A DNA stretch of 64,000 nucleotides. It comes from CAYQVO01 sp964421085 (GTDB taxonomy: Bacteria > Bdellovibrionota_C > UBA2361 > CAYQVO01). Location: positions 60,066 through 124,065 of the forward strand of contig CAYQVO010000006.1 of assembly GCA_964421085.1 (NCBI GenBank), read 5' to 3'. Positions within the stretch are counted from its first letter, which is position 1. Every line of letters begins with the position of its first letter. The notes below the pieces were generated by a model. The model was not told the DNA's origin, ran no database searches, and saw only the letters and a program-made list of their open reading frames with translations. Both the position numbers and the translations under genes were made by a program. Of the stretch, positions 16,515 through 25,958 are shown piece by piece.

Positions 16515-19103
16515 TTATTCGAGAGTCGCGGCAATTTCCCGGAACTCGTAGACCTCGATCTGATCGCCCGGTTTGACATCGTTGTAATTCTCGATTCCAA
16601 TGCCGCATTCGTATCCGGTCTGCACCTCTTTTACGTCATCCTTGAAGCGTTTCAAGCTGGATAATCTGCCCTCATAAACGACTTTGCTGTCCCGAAGGAG
16701 CCGGACATGGCTGCCGCGTTTAACAGAACCGTTCTGGACGTAACACCCGGCGATGGTCCCAATCTTCGGAATAGTGAACGTGTCACGAACCTCCACCATT
16801 CCGAGCGTACGCTCTTCCTTCACGGGAGCAAGGAGGCCGATCATGGCGTTCCTCACGTCGTCAACAAGCTCGTATATTATTCTGTAAAAGCGTATTTCAA
16901 TCCCCGCGGACTCGGCATCGGCGAGAGCTCTTGGTTCGGGCCGGATGTTGAACCCGATGATGATTGCCCTCGACGCAATGGCAAGCTGAACGTCACTTTC
17001 CGTCACACCGCCCACTGCCGCGTGGACTACGCGGACCTTGACCTTTTCTGTCGAGAGTTTCTCTATCCCCGTCTTCACCGCTTCCAGTGAGCCGTGAACA
17101 TCAACTTTCAGAATTACATTCAACTCGGCCGCAGGAGCAGTCCCTGCCCTGCGCGAAAATTCTTCGAGGCTTATCGGCCCTGCGGCAAGCGCGCGCTCGG
17201 CCATCAGTCTCCTGGCGCGCCGGTTCTCGCTTATCTGCTTTGCCTGCGCTTCGCCCGGAAGCACGATGAAATCATCTCCCGCAGCCGGTATTCCTTCGAA
17301 TCCTGTTATCTCGACAGGACTCGAGGGTCCGGCCGAGGCAATGCGCCGACCCGAAGGGTCAGTCATTGAACGGACACGCCCTGTTTCCGCGCCCGAAATA
17401 AACGTATCACCGACATTCAGTGTTCCATTCTGCACAAGCACAGTGGCGACTGTTCCGCGTCCCCTGTCCTGCCTCGCCTCAATGACAGCACCCCGGGCTC
17501 TGATCTCAGCCGATGCGCGAAGCTCCCGCATTTCGGCAAGGAGAAGTACACCCTCGAGAAGTTCATCGATACCTGCGCCCTTGAGCGCTGAAACGGAGAA
17601 GAACATCGTGTCCCCGCCCCAGTCTTCAGGCTGAAGTCCATGCTCAGCAAGCTGCTGCTTTACGCGGTCGGGGTTAACACCGGGCTTGTCCATTTTGTTG
17701 ACGGCCACAACCATGGGCACCTTTGCCGCTTTCGCATGATTTATCGCTTCAATGGTCTGGGGCATGACACCATCGTCTGCCGCAACCACGAGAATGACGA
17801 TGTCCGTAATTTCCGCACCACGGGCACGCATTGCTGTGAATGCGGCGTGACCCGGGGTGTCGATGAACGTGATGGATTTATCGTTGACAGTGACTTTATA
17901 CGCGCCGATGTGCTGAGTGATTCCTCCAGCTTCCTTTGCCGCGACAGATGCGTTTCGGATAAAATCGAGCAGCGTTGTCTTTCCGTGGTCAACATGACCC
18001 ATGACCGTCACCACCGGAGGACGCACTTCCTGAGTCGCCTTGTCCACTTCGTCATCTACCGTTTCAGCAATAGCACTTGCCTCGTCGAATTCCGTGGATT
18101 CATAAGGATACTGGAACTCTTCAAGGACAAGCGTAGCTGTGTCTTTGTCAAGCATCTGGTTAATGGTGGTCATCATGCCCATTTCCATGAGCTTGCCGAT
18201 GATCTCCCCGGCCTTGAGGCTCATCTGTTTCGCCAGATCCCCGACTGTAATCGTTTCTCCCAGTTTGACGGTGCGTTTTGTAACCTGTCTCTTTGCAGCC
18301 TCTTCAGCCTCAGGCTCGTGCTCGGGTTTTTCACCCCTGGCCCTGGCGGTCCTGCCTGTCCTGCGCCCATCGCGTCCCTGATAATCGACAAGATCATGGC
18401 GGCTGAATTCACGCTTCCGGCCCTTCCTTGCACGACCGCCCTTCTTGCCATCACCTTCCTCTTCTTCCTCCTCCTCGCTTTCAGGCGCGACGAGCCGGGC
18501 GCCAAGACCTACAACAGGAGCAGGCTTTCTGGCTTCGGGTTTGGCAGGTTTCTTCGCCACGGGAAGCTCTATGCGGCCAAGCACTCTCGGGCCGACAGTC
18601 TTTTTAGGAGCACCCTCTACGGACGGCTCACCTGCTGCGGGCTGAATTTCTTCTTCTTCTGCTGCTGCTTCTTCGGCACCGGCTTCGACAGCTCCCTGCT
18701 CTTCGTCGGCAATCTCCATTTCAGGCGGGATGCCGGCTGCAGCCTCGCTTTCCAGCTCTTCTTCAGGAACTGCTTCTGTCGCGGTTTCTTCTTCGACCGG
18801 CTCAGGCGCTTTCACCTCATCGGCCTGTCTTCTTCTCCGGATCACGTCACCCTTGCGGCGTTCAACGATAGTCGATGTCGCACCGGTAAATCTATCCACC
18901 CGCTTCGTGACGACTTCCGAATCATGAGATACACCCATCGCCTGACGTATGACGGCACGCCTGATCTGATCCGCCTCATCGGCATCGAGAGAATTTGAGT
19001 GCGAAATCTTGCCGCGGACACCGATCTCTTTGGCTCGCTCGATGACGACTTTGTTGTCGACACCTAACTCTTTGGCAAGCTCGTAAACTCTAATCTTCGA
19101 CAT
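16515..19103 (-). CDS. infB: Translation initiation factor IF-2
   Basis: An 862-residue GTPase that brings initiator tRNA to the 30S subunit and promotes subunit joining. The N-terminal IF2_N domain is at residues about 3-52. A long acidic, Ala- and Glu-rich linker with several Lys/Arg-rich patches runs to about residue 280 and is followed by a second IF2_N-like domain. The GTPase domain starts near residue 370 with VTVMGHVDHGKTTLL (G1), DTPGHAAF (G3) and NKMDKP (G4). Domains II, III and IV follow to the C-terminal barrel ending in GDQIEVYEF. The start is three bases after the ylxR stop, so the two are likely translationally coupled. Confidence 0.96.
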   Translation of the reverse strand: MSKIRVYELAKELGVDNKVVIERAKEIGVRGKISHSNSLDADEADQIRRAVIRQAMGVSHDSEVVTKRVDRFTGATSTIVERRKGDVIRRRRQADEVKAPEPVEEETATEAVPEEELESEAAAGIPPEMEIADEEQGAVEAGAEEAAAEEEEIQPAAGEPSVEGAPKKTVGPRVLGRIELPVAKKPAKPEARKPAPVVGLGARLVAPESEEEEEEEGDGKKGGRARKGRKREFSRHDLVDYQGRDGRRTGRTARARGEKPEHEPEAEEAAKRQVTKRTVKLGETITVGDLAKQMSLKAGEIIGKLMEMGMMTTINQMLDKDTATLVLEEFQYPYESTEFDEASAIAETVDDEVDKATQEVRPPVVTVMGHVDHGKTTLLDFIRNASVAAKEAGGITQHIGAYKVTVNDKSITFIDTPGHAAFTAMRARGAEITDIVILVVAADDGVMPQTIEAINHAKAAKVPMVVAVNKMDKPGVNPDRVKQQLAEHGLQPEDWGGDTMFFSVSALKGAGIDELLEGVLLLAEMRELRASAEIRARGAVIEARQDRGRGTVATVLVQNGTLNVGDTFISGAETGRVRSMTDPSGRRIASAGPSSPVEITGFEGIPAAGDDFIVLPGEAQAKQISENRRARRLMAERALAAGPISLEEFSRRAGTAPAAELNVILKVDVHGSLEAVKTGIEKLSTEKVKVRVVHAAVGGVTESDVQLAIASRAIIIGFNIRPEPRALADAESAGIEIRFYRIIYELVDDVRNAMIGLLAPVKEERTLGMVEVRDTFTIPKIGTIAGCYVQNGSVKRGSHVRLLRDSKVVYEGRLSSLKRFKDDVKEVQTGYECGIGIENYNDVKPGDQIEVYEFREIAATLE

Positions 19104-19106
19104 AAT

Positions 19107-19433
19107 CTATCCAACAAAATCCAGCAGTTCTTTTACAATCGCTGCCCTCTGCTCCGCTGAAGAACCGCATTCAGCGGCGCCTTCACCAGAAACTGCCTGT
19201 ATCCGAAGCTCTCTTTCGAGAAGCCCCTTCTGAGCCAGGCGGACAATGCACTCCCTTTCGGGATGGCACCAGGCGCCTCTGCCCCTCATTCGTTTCCGCC
19301 GGTCCCATGTGAGCCGGCCGTCAAAAAAAACAACCCGAAGCAGGGAGGATTTATCCTCCCGCCTCCTGCAGCTGATGCACCGCCGCTGTTGATGCAGGCC
19401 GCGACAATCGCGGCCCTCCCCTTTGGAGGTCAT
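19107..19433 (-). CDS. ylxR: YlxR (DUF448) family nucleic acid-binding protein
   Basis: A 108-residue protein of the YlxR/DUF448 family that is almost always found between nusA and infB. Family marks are RRCISCRRREDKSSLLRVV near the N-terminus and GRGAWCHPERECIVRLAQKGL. YlxR proteins bind RNA; in some Firmicutes the homologue (RnpM) modulates RNase P. The start overlaps the nusA stop by four bases (ATGA). Confidence 0.85.
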   Translation of the reverse strand: MTSKGEGRDCRGLHQQRRCISCRRREDKSSLLRVVFFDGRLTWDRRKRMRGRGAWCHPERECIVRLAQKGLLERELRIQAVSGEGAAECGSSAEQRAAIVKELLDFVG

Positions 19434-20905
19434 AAGCGCGCAGTCTGTGTACCTCTGAGAAACAAATCTGCTGCATCTCTAACTGCGGCCACCTCCTGAT
19501 CCGTCATCCCTTCGATCTGGAGCAGCTCCTCGTTCTCGGCCATCACCACTTTCTGAATGGTTGTATATCCGCCATTCACAAGCTTGTCACGAAGTTCAGG
19601 GTTGAGGAAAAGCTTGTCAAGGTCCGTAACCTGGCCGTCGTCATCTCCCTCTCCACCGTCTTCAAGCGTAGCCACATAATCACGCGCTGATTTGAGGATC
19701 TTTTCTGCCGCGTCTTCCGGAATGCCGTCGATTTCCAGAAGATCATCCGCGGACGCATCGGCAACTTCACGTGCGCTGCGGAATCCGACCTGGAAAAGAA
19801 GTTCGGCATATGTGAACTCCACTCCGGGAATCGATCCAAGAGACTGTCTTGCACGCCGCGATTCTTCCTCGGCCATGCTCACGCTTCTTACATCGATCTT
19901 CCACCCGCTCAACTTGCTCGCAAGTTTCACGTTCACCCCGCCTCGTCCGATTGCCTGGGAAAGCTGGTCGTCGGCCACGATTACTTCCATCGTCTTTGCT
20001 TCCTCATCCACGACGACTCTGCTTACTTCAGCAGGCTGCAGTGCGCGGGCGACGAAGGAAGGCTCGTCAGGAGTCCAGGGGACGATGTCTATCTTTTCTC
20101 CGCGAAGTTCCTGCACAACCGCCTGCACACGCGAGCCCTTGATGCCGACGCAGGCGCCGACAGGATCGACCGCGGGGTCCGTGGAATGCACGGCAACCTT
20201 GGCTCTGATTCCAGGCTCACGCGCAACTGACTTGATTTCGATCGTTCCTTCGTTAATCTCGGGGACTTCAATCGAAAAGAGCTTTTTGAGGAAATCCGGA
20301 TGGCTTCTCGTCAGAACGATCTGCGGGCCGCGAGCCGAAGGATCGATCTCGAGAATCATGGCGCGAAGCCTGTCATTCTGACGATAACGTTCGCGGGAGA
20401 TCTGCTCTCTCTTCGGAAGCACAGCTTCCGTGCGCCCGAGATTAACGACGAGTGCCCCGCCTTTTTCATTGCGCTGCACGATTCCGTTCACCAGATCGCC
20501 GCGGCAGTCTTTGTATTCCTCGAAAATAGCGTGGCGCTCCGCATCTCTCACCTTCTGAATAATAACCTGTTTTGCGGTCTGGGCAGCGATGCGTCCGAGC
20601 ATATCTGTCGGAAGCTTTTTCCCGAGTTCATCACCAACCATCGCCTCCGGATCGTAGTCCCGGCGCGCTTCGCTGAGAGAAACCTGCGTGGCAGACTCTT
20701 CAACCCGCTCGACTACAGTCTTGAACTGGATAACCTCTATCTCTCCGGTGTCGGGATCGTACGTCGTTTCGAGAATCAGATTATGGCCGAAGTGCTTCCG
20801 CGCCGCAGAAAGCATTGCGGACTCAATGGCCTCTATCAGCGACTCCCGGCTGATCCCTTTATCGCGGCCGATCTGGTTGATAATCGCATTTAAGTCAAAC
20901 CCCAT
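19430..20905 (-). CDS. nusA: Transcription termination/antitermination factor NusA
   Basis: A 491-residue RNA polymerase-binding factor acting in pausing, termination and rRNA antitermination. Order of domains: N-terminal polymerase-binding domain (to about 125), S1 domain (about 135-200, with GDLVNGIVQR), KH1 and KH2 (about 230-345, with GACVGIKGSRVQAVVQELRG and QAIGRGGVNVKLASKLSG), and a C-terminal region with two helix-hairpin-helix-like acidic repeats (about 365-410 and 440-485). The C-terminal repeats are also seen in Proteobacterial NusA. It lies 15 bases after rimP. Confidence 0.95.
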   Translation of the reverse strand: MGFDLNAIINQIGRDKGISRESLIEAIESAMLSAARKHFGHNLILETTYDPDTGEIEVIQFKTVVERVEESATQVSLSEARRDYDPEAMVGDELGKKLPTDMLGRIAAQTAKQVIIQKVRDAERHAIFEEYKDCRGDLVNGIVQRNEKGGALVVNLGRTEAVLPKREQISRERYRQNDRLRAMILEIDPSARGPQIVLTRSHPDFLKKLFSIEVPEINEGTIEIKSVAREPGIRAKVAVHSTDPAVDPVGACVGIKGSRVQAVVQELRGEKIDIVPWTPDEPSFVARALQPAEVSRVVVDEEAKTMEVIVADDQLSQAIGRGGVNVKLASKLSGWKIDVRSVSMAEEESRRARQSLGSIPGVEFTYAELLFQVGFRSAREVADASADDLLEIDGIPEDAAEKILKSARDYVATLEDGGEGDDDGQVTDLDKLFLNPELRDKLVNGGYTTIQKVVMAENEELLQIEGMTDQEVAAVRDAADLFLRGTQTARL

Positions 20906-20920
20906 AGTACCTCTCCGATG

Positions 20921-21424
20921 CTATGAAAAGAGAAAATCCACCCGCGCCTCGCTCACTTCGCCAAGCGGAATTTCCCATTTCTGCGTTGATTTTTCCTCTT
21001 CGACTTCGAGACATTTACCGTCACATGAAGTCAGCAGTCCGGTTACTGTTCTCTTCGATGCCGGCCTGCCCGGAGCATGGTCCGGCGTTTCGCTGTGAAC
21101 AAAAGTCACCTTAACCCGCTCCCCTACTGCGCCTGCAAAGTGCCGGGGAAGCCGCAGTTTCCGGTTTATCCCGGGACTTGAGACTTCAAGGAGACACTTT
21201 CCGGGAAGCAGATCCTCGACATCCGGGTGCGCAAGAATCCGCCTGCTCATCGAAGCGCATTCCTCAACATCAACGCCCTCACCTCTTCTTCCCTTTGAAA
21301 CAAAAACGCGCAGCACTGCGCCACGCGGCGCCGGCCACACAATATCAAAAAGTTCGAGACCCTCCTCTTTCGCGAGACCCTCGAGAATGTTCCAAAGCTC
21401 TTCTCTGCTCTTCACCCCGAACAC
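20921..21424 (-). CDS. rimP: Ribosome maturation factor RimP
   Basis: A 167-residue 30S assembly factor. The N-terminal domain has GLELFDIVWPAPRGAVLRVFV and VDVEECASMSRRILAHPDVEDLL, followed by the typical YLLEVSSPGINR-type motif, here CLLEVSSPGINRKLRLPRHFAG. The C-terminal SH3-like domain begins near residue 95. Start codons near the N-terminus are GTG at 21424 or 21415; neither has a clear Shine-Dalgarno. It is the first gene of the ten-gene string rimP-mreB, so the promoter should be within the 300 bases upstream. Confidence 0.92.
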   Translation of the reverse strand: MFGVKSREELWNILEGLAKEEGLELFDIVWPAPRGAVLRVFVSKGRRGEGVDVEECASMSRRILAHPDVEDLLPGKCLLEVSSPGINRKLRLPRHFAGAVGERVKVTFVHSETPDHAPGRPASKRTVTGLLTSCDGKCLEVEEEKSTQKWEIPLGEVSEARVDFLFS

Positions 21425-21736
21425 TTTCAGTCAACACATGCTGCAACTGTCTTCGTCCCACAAACGACATGAGACAAAAAAATGCGCCCCTATGGACGGC
21501 TAATACAAACGAAGCAGAGGACCCGCCCCGCCAGAATCAGAAATCACCTGCCGAACGGCCAGTGACGCAGCAGCTGAACAGCCTGGTTTTTATATCATTT
21601 GAGTCCGGAAATATCAAATCGTTGCAGAGGGTTGGAGAGATTGGAGAGAAAAAGGACACCCGAAAATCCAGGGAGCCCTGAGGAAAAAGGCCGGATTTCT
21701 GCTGCCTTTTATTGAATTATCAGTTAGTTAGTCAAT
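21425..21736. other. Divergent intergenic region between rimP and a protease gene
   Basis: A 312-base region from which rimP (minus) and the protease gene (plus) diverge, so it must hold promoters for both. No convincing -35/-10 pair or structured RNA leader could be identified by eye on either strand. Upstream of the protease start the sequence is AT-rich and contains the small tandem repeat TTAGTTAGT. No gene is seen. Confidence 0.5.
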
Positions 21737-23065
21737 ATGGAAAGAAATAGTCCGTTCTGCCTGATTCTGGCGCTTCTGCTTCTCGGTCTGCCCGCCGGCC
21801 TGTCAGCTCAAACCGGGCCGGAAGCACCGCACTCAAAAAGCGCCCTTCTTCTGCTGTCCGAAACCGGGGCGTGCGCAACAGGGTTTCTTATCGATGACGG
21901 GAAAATAATAACCAACTATCACGTTGCGGGCGTTGTCTGTCCATTCGGAAAGTGCCGGGGGCTCCGCATCCAGAAGAGCACCAGACTTGGAAGTCCGCCT
22001 GTTGAAGAACTTCGATACGAAAAGGCAACATTGACCAGGAGAGCGACGGCTCTCGATATTGCGATGATCGAAGTGACTCCGGCACTTCGGTTCGCGCAGC
22101 CCGCCCCGCTGAAGACGGCACCCTTGCCCGCTCCAGGAACCACACTGCACGCGACAGGGTATCCGGCCTGCAAAGTGCTTCAGAGAAGCACGGGACAACT
22201 CACAGGTGCTGATCCCATGCATGCCCTTACCTCCATTCCCGGAGCATTCGGCAGCAGTGGTTCTCCTGTTTTTCTGGATGATGGATCTCTTGTGGGAGTA
22301 GTAGCGCAGGCAAGTTCGCTCAGTGACGCGCTTTCATATTATCTGCTCAAAAATTCGTTTCCTCTGCGTATTATTCGCGCAGATGTCATATCTGATATGC
22401 TCTCGAAAAATGAAGCGGACCTGTTCAGAAGTGAAGTGTCAATACTGAACGCGTATTACAGGGAGGCAGTAATGCCCAACGAGAGCTATCTCCGGATGAT
22501 GCCGGGCTATCAGTTTCTCGCGGCTGCCGGAGGATTGAGATCTCAGGTCCTGCTTTCTCCTTCTCTGACGCAGTATGCTCCTCAGTTTCTCTGGTTCGAC
22601 GAATTCCTCGATTCTCTTCCTCAGATTCCAAAGGCCGGCGAAAAAGATCTTTCCACGTTTTATGCTGTGGAGCGGCTTCTCACAGGAGTAAATATAGAAC
22701 TTAACGGCCCTCATCAGTCTTTGTTCAGGCTGGTAAAACCAGATGAGCTCCAGGCGGCTCTTTCAGCGGCAGGCCGGCCGGAGGCTCATGTTGAAGAGAT
22801 CGTAGACATGGTGAGACATGCTCAGAATCGCAACTTCCGGGGCGTCCAGATCCAGCTTATTCTCTACTGCGCCGCCCTGGTGAGCGTGCTGACAATTCTT
22901 GCCGCGCTCTGGGGGGCGTCGACGCTTTATGTATTCCGTGCAGGCTCCGGGGGACTCATCGTACGCGCCTTCAAAGCGGCGTGTGTTGCGGTGCTTCTCT
23001 GGCCTGTGTCGTTCGTCGTCTATTTGCTCGCCCGCAGGCGGAAGGTTTTGCCTGACGCCGAATAA
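21737..23065 (+). CDS. Membrane-anchored trypsin-like serine protease
   Basis: A 442-residue exported protease. Residues 1-25 form a signal peptide ending near LSAQ. The chymotrypsin-fold domain has the triad His62 (ITNYHVAG), Asp107 (TALDIAMIEV) and Ser174 (GSSGSPVF). This is close to the trypsin-like peptidase domain of HtrA-type proteins, but no PDZ domain follows. The region from about 215 to 370 is unassigned and rich in aromatic residues. Two hydrophobic segments at about 375-395 and 405-432 anchor the C-terminus, with a short basic cytoplasmic tail. No Shine-Dalgarno is visible. It may act in envelope quality control, but the substrate is unknown. Confidence 0.82.
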   Translation: MERNSPFCLILALLLLGLPAGLSAQTGPEAPHSKSALLLLSETGACATGFLIDDGKIITNYHVAGVVCPFGKCRGLRIQKSTRLGSPPVEELRYEKATLTRRATALDIAMIEVTPALRFAQPAPLKTAPLPAPGTTLHATGYPACKVLQRSTGQLTGADPMHALTSIPGAFGSSGSPVFLDDGSLVGVVAQASSLSDALSYYLLKNSFPLRIIRADVISDMLSKNEADLFRSEVSILNAYYREAVMPNESYLRMMPGYQFLAAAGGLRSQVLLSPSLTQYAPQFLWFDEFLDSLPQIPKAGEKDLSTFYAVERLLTGVNIELNGPHQSLFRLVKPDELQAALSAAGRPEAHVEEIVDMVRHAQNRNFRGVQIQLILYCAALVSVLTILAALWGASTLYVFRAGSGGLIVRAFKAACVAVLLWPVSFVVYLLARRRKVLPDAE

Positions 23066-23284
23066 CTACTGAGACCTTCCCTCCATAACCTTGTGCTCCT
23101 GGAAAAGGGCATCGAGCTCAGGGCTCATGTCCTTCCGAATTTCTTCGTACAGTTTCCATACCGGAACTCCCGACAACCTCGCTGCTTCGTGAAGCGATTC
23201 CCACGCCTCGTCCTGAAGCCCGAGCCTCGCCAGCCGGTCTGCATTGTCGTACAACGCTCGACTCTCTGAAGATGAAAGTGTCAT
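23066..23284 (-). CDS. Small hypothetical protein
   Basis: A 72-residue, probably all-helical soluble protein. Its N-terminal half (ALYDNADRLARLGLQDEAW, then ESLHEAARLSG) resembles one tetratricopeptide-like helical hairpin. Its stop codon (TAG, 23066-23068) directly abuts the stop of the convergent protease gene with no base between. The coding frame is supported by codon use like its neighbours. Function unknown. Confidence 0.55.
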   Translation of the reverse strand: MTLSSSESRALYDNADRLARLGLQDEAWESLHEAARLSGVPVWKLYEEIRKDMSPELDALFQEHKVMEGRSQ

Positions 23285-23381
23285 TTTGCCCCTCCGTCTT
23301 TTTTACATCTTAGCGCGATATGCTTGAAGTGAGGAGGGATGATGGAGCGGAACGTGATAGTGATCATCTCTGCCGAGAGTA

Positions 23382-24131
23382 TCAGACCGGAACCGGAAAC
23401 TCGGGAAAATCGCCTGTAACCACGCGGTCGGTTCCAAAACGGACCTGTATTATCTCTTTGTTCGTAAGATCAAGACATGTCAGCACATTGTGATAAACAA
23501 GTCCGGTGTCGATACCGATCTTGAAAGGCGGATTGAACAGAACCTGCTGATACGGTGTGTGGCCGAACACAACAGTTACCGGGAAGCGATGTATATTCGC
23601 GATAAACTCGTCGCGAATCCAGAAAAGATCCATGCCCGACTGTTCCTCCAGGGGCTTGAGAGGATGAATGCCCGCGTGAGCAAAGACATATTCCCCGACC
23701 TGTACATAACTGTCGAGGCCAAGAAGAAAAGCAAGGTGGGCGTTGGGCATGTCGTTGACAATCTCGGCAGGCGGGGTCGAAGAAGAGATGCCGTAACTCT
23801 TCAAAGTTGCGGCGCCTCCGTTCACAAGAAATACCGCACCCTGGCTTCCTTCGAACCCGAGGAAATTGAGAAACATGTCTTCGTGGTTCCCCCGGAGGAA
23901 GACTGTCTGAGAGTATTCCTTCTGAAAATCAATCAGCAGCGAGATGACTCCCCTTGTATCCCTTCCCCGATCGATGTAATCGCCCATGAAGACGACAAGA
24001 TCCTCCGCTGAGAGTTTCCGCTCTTTCTTCAGAAACTCTATAACGGCGCTGATTTCACGGAGGCAGCCGTGAATATCCCCTATGGCATAAATCCTGCCTG
24101 CCGGGGGGTCTATTACACGGAAGGGCCTCAT
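23382..24131 (-). CDS. Serine/threonine protein phosphatase-type metallophosphoesterase
   Basis: A 249-residue calcineurin-like phosphoesterase of the bacterial PrpA/ApaH-like group. The metal-binding signature is complete: YAIGDIHGC near residue 15, FMGDYIDRGRDT near 48, and LRGNHEDMF near 80. Later His ligands are in FAHAGIHPLKP and VFGHTPYQQ. It may dephosphorylate proteins or cleave dinucleoside polyphosphates; sequence alone does not decide. It lies six bases downstream of lepA on the same strand, so it is likely in one transcript with it. Confidence 0.87.
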   Translation of the reverse strand: MRPFRVIDPPAGRIYAIGDIHGCLREISAVIEFLKKERKLSAEDLVVFMGDYIDRGRDTRGVISLLIDFQKEYSQTVFLRGNHEDMFLNFLGFEGSQGAVFLVNGGAATLKSYGISSSTPPAEIVNDMPNAHLAFLLGLDSYVQVGEYVFAHAGIHPLKPLEEQSGMDLFWIRDEFIANIHRFPVTVVFGHTPYQQVLFNPPFKIGIDTGLVYHNVLTCLDLTNKEIIQVRFGTDRVVTGDFPEFPVPV

Positions 24132-24137
24132 ACCACA

Positions 24138-25958
24138 CTAGCTCTCGATTTTCAGTATCGCCAGAAACGCCTCCTGGGAAATCGATACGCTTCCCACCTG
24201 CTTCATTCTCTTCTTACCGGCTTTTTGTTTCTCGAGGAGTTTTCGCTTCCTTGTGACGTCTCCTCCATAGCACTTGGCAGTAACATTTTTCCGGAGGGCC
24301 TTGACCGTGCTCCTCGCTATGACCTTCGTACCTATGGCAGCCTGAATGGCGACATCATACATCTGCCGGTCTATGAGTTCCTTGAGCTTGCTCGTCAATT
24401 CCTGCCCCTTCGTATACGACTTGTCCCTGTGAACAATGATGCTCAGAGCATCCACTGTGTCGTTGTTCAGCCGGATATCGAGCTTTACCAGGTCGGCCTC
24501 TCTGTACCCTGTCACCTCATAGTCGAAAGACGCATATCCTTTCGAGCAGCTCTTAAGGCGATCGTGAAAATCAAGCACTATTTCGTTCAGGGGAAGGTCA
24601 TATACGATAACGGCCCTGTTGCCGCCATGAAACGACATAGTCTTTTGAATTCCCCTTTTTTCCTCGCACAGCTTCAAAACATTGCCGACGAACTCCTGGG
24701 GAGTGTGAATGGTCGCGGTCACAACCGGCTCTTCTATGTGCTCAATGTCCCCGATTGCCGGCAGCGCAGAGGGGTTTTCCACCTCGATTGTGCCGCCGGC
24801 TCTCAAAGCGATCCGGTATACCACTGAAGGAGCTGTGGTGATGAGATTGAGTTCGAACTCGCGTTCGAGTCTCTCCTGAATGATCTCCATGTGAAGGAGG
24901 CCGAGATAACCGCAGCGGAATCCAAACCCGAGCGCAGTCGAGGTTTCAGGCTCGAATGAAAAGGAGGAGTCGTTGAGGCTCAGTTTTTGAAGAGCCGCGC
25001 GCAGCGATTCATAATCGTCGGCATCAACGGGGAAAAGCCCCCCGAAAACCATAGGCTTCACTTTCTTGAATCCGGGAAGAGGATGGACCTGCTCCTTTGT
25101 CGATGCGTGTGCCACCGTGTCGCCGATATGAACGTCGCTCAGAGTCTTTATTGAAGCGGAAAAATATCCCACTTCTCCGCTCCTCAGAAAACCGACCTGC
25201 TTTGGATGCGGACTGAAGACGCCCACCCTGTAAACCTCATAAACTGCGCCGGTACTGAGAAACTTTATCTTCTGTCCTTCTTTTATCTCACCATCAATAA
25301 CCCGGATCTGCACAACTGCTCCGAGATATGAATCAAACCAGGAATCATAAACAAGCGCGCGGAGCGGAGCTTCCAGAGATCCCCTCGACGGCGGGTGCAT
25401 TCTTTTGACTACAGCCTCGAGCATCTCGCGCACACCTTCTCCGGTCTTTGCGCTGACAAGGAGAGCTCCTTTTGCATCGATACCGATTATGTCTTCGATC
25501 TCCGTCCTGACTTCCTCGGGATTTGCATTCGGCAGATCTATTTTGTTGATGACCGGGACAATCTCCAGATTGTTTTCCATCGCGACATAAACGTTTGCGA
25601 GAGTCTGGGCTTCGACACCCTGTGTCGCATCTACCACCAGCAGGGCGCCTTCGCAGGCCGCAAGACTTCTGGAAACCTCGTAATGAAAATCCACATGCCC
25701 CGGAGTATCTATCAGGTTAAGTTGATAGGTATTCCCATCCTCGGCTTTGCAGCTGAGACGCACCGTCTGGGCCTTGATTGTGATACCTCTCTCCCGCTCG
25801 AGATCGAGCTTGTCGAGAAACTGCTCCTGCATTTCACGGGCCTGAATTGCGCCGGTTGCGTCAAGAATGCGGTCCGCCAGCGTCGACTTCCCATGGTCGA
25901 TGTGTGCGATAATACTGAAGTTTCTTATAAAGTCACGGTACGTCATCTGGCACATCAT
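24138..25958 (-). CDS. lepA: Elongation factor 4 (LepA)
   Basis: A 606-residue ribosome-binding GTPase that acts on stalled or initiating ribosomes. The G1 loop is IAHIDHGKSTLADRIL, with a G3 DTPGHVDF and G4 NKIDLP. Domain II, the EF-G-like domains III and V, and the LepA-specific C-terminal domain (ending near GKKRMKQVGSVSISQEAFLA) are all present. Length is normal. An in-frame ATG four codons in (25946) is an equally good start because homologues begin just before IRNFSIIAHIDHGK. It is divergent from the hypothetical gene at 26078. Confidence 0.96.
   Translation of the reverse strand: MMCQMTYRDFIRNFSIIAHIDHGKSTLADRILDATGAIQAREMQEQFLDKLDLERERGITIKAQTVRLSCKAEDGNTYQLNLIDTPGHVDFHYEVSRSLAACEGALLVVDATQGVEAQTLANVYVAMENNLEIVPVINKIDLPNANPEEVRTEIEDIIGIDAKGALLVSAKTGEGVREMLEAVVKRMHPPSRGSLEAPLRALVYDSWFDSYLGAVVQIRVIDGEIKEGQKIKFLSTGAVYEVYRVGVFSPHPKQVGFLRSGEVGYFSASIKTLSDVHIGDTVAHASTKEQVHPLPGFKKVKPMVFGGLFPVDADDYESLRAALQKLSLNDSSFSFEPETSTALGFGFRCGYLGLLHMEIIQERLEREFELNLITTAPSVVYRIALRAGGTIEVENPSALPAIGDIEHIEEPVVTATIHTPQEFVGNVLKLCEEKRGIQKTMSFHGGNRAVIVYDLPLNEIVLDFHDRLKSCSKGYASFDYEVTGYREADLVKLDIRLNNDTVDALSIIVHRDKSYTKGQELTSKLKELIDRQMYDVAIQAAIGTKVIARSTVKALRKNVTAKCYGGDVTRKRKLLEKQKAGKKRMKQVGSVSISQEAFLAILKIES

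Noticed and set aside
17640..18998. 452-codon plus-strand frame antisense to infB
   Set aside because: The IF-2 reading on the other strand is unmistakable; this frame is Cys-, Phe- and His-rich and without family motifs.
21425..21736. Possible riboswitch or leader RNA ahead of rimP
   Set aside because: No recognisable consensus core or terminator-antiterminator pair was found in the region.
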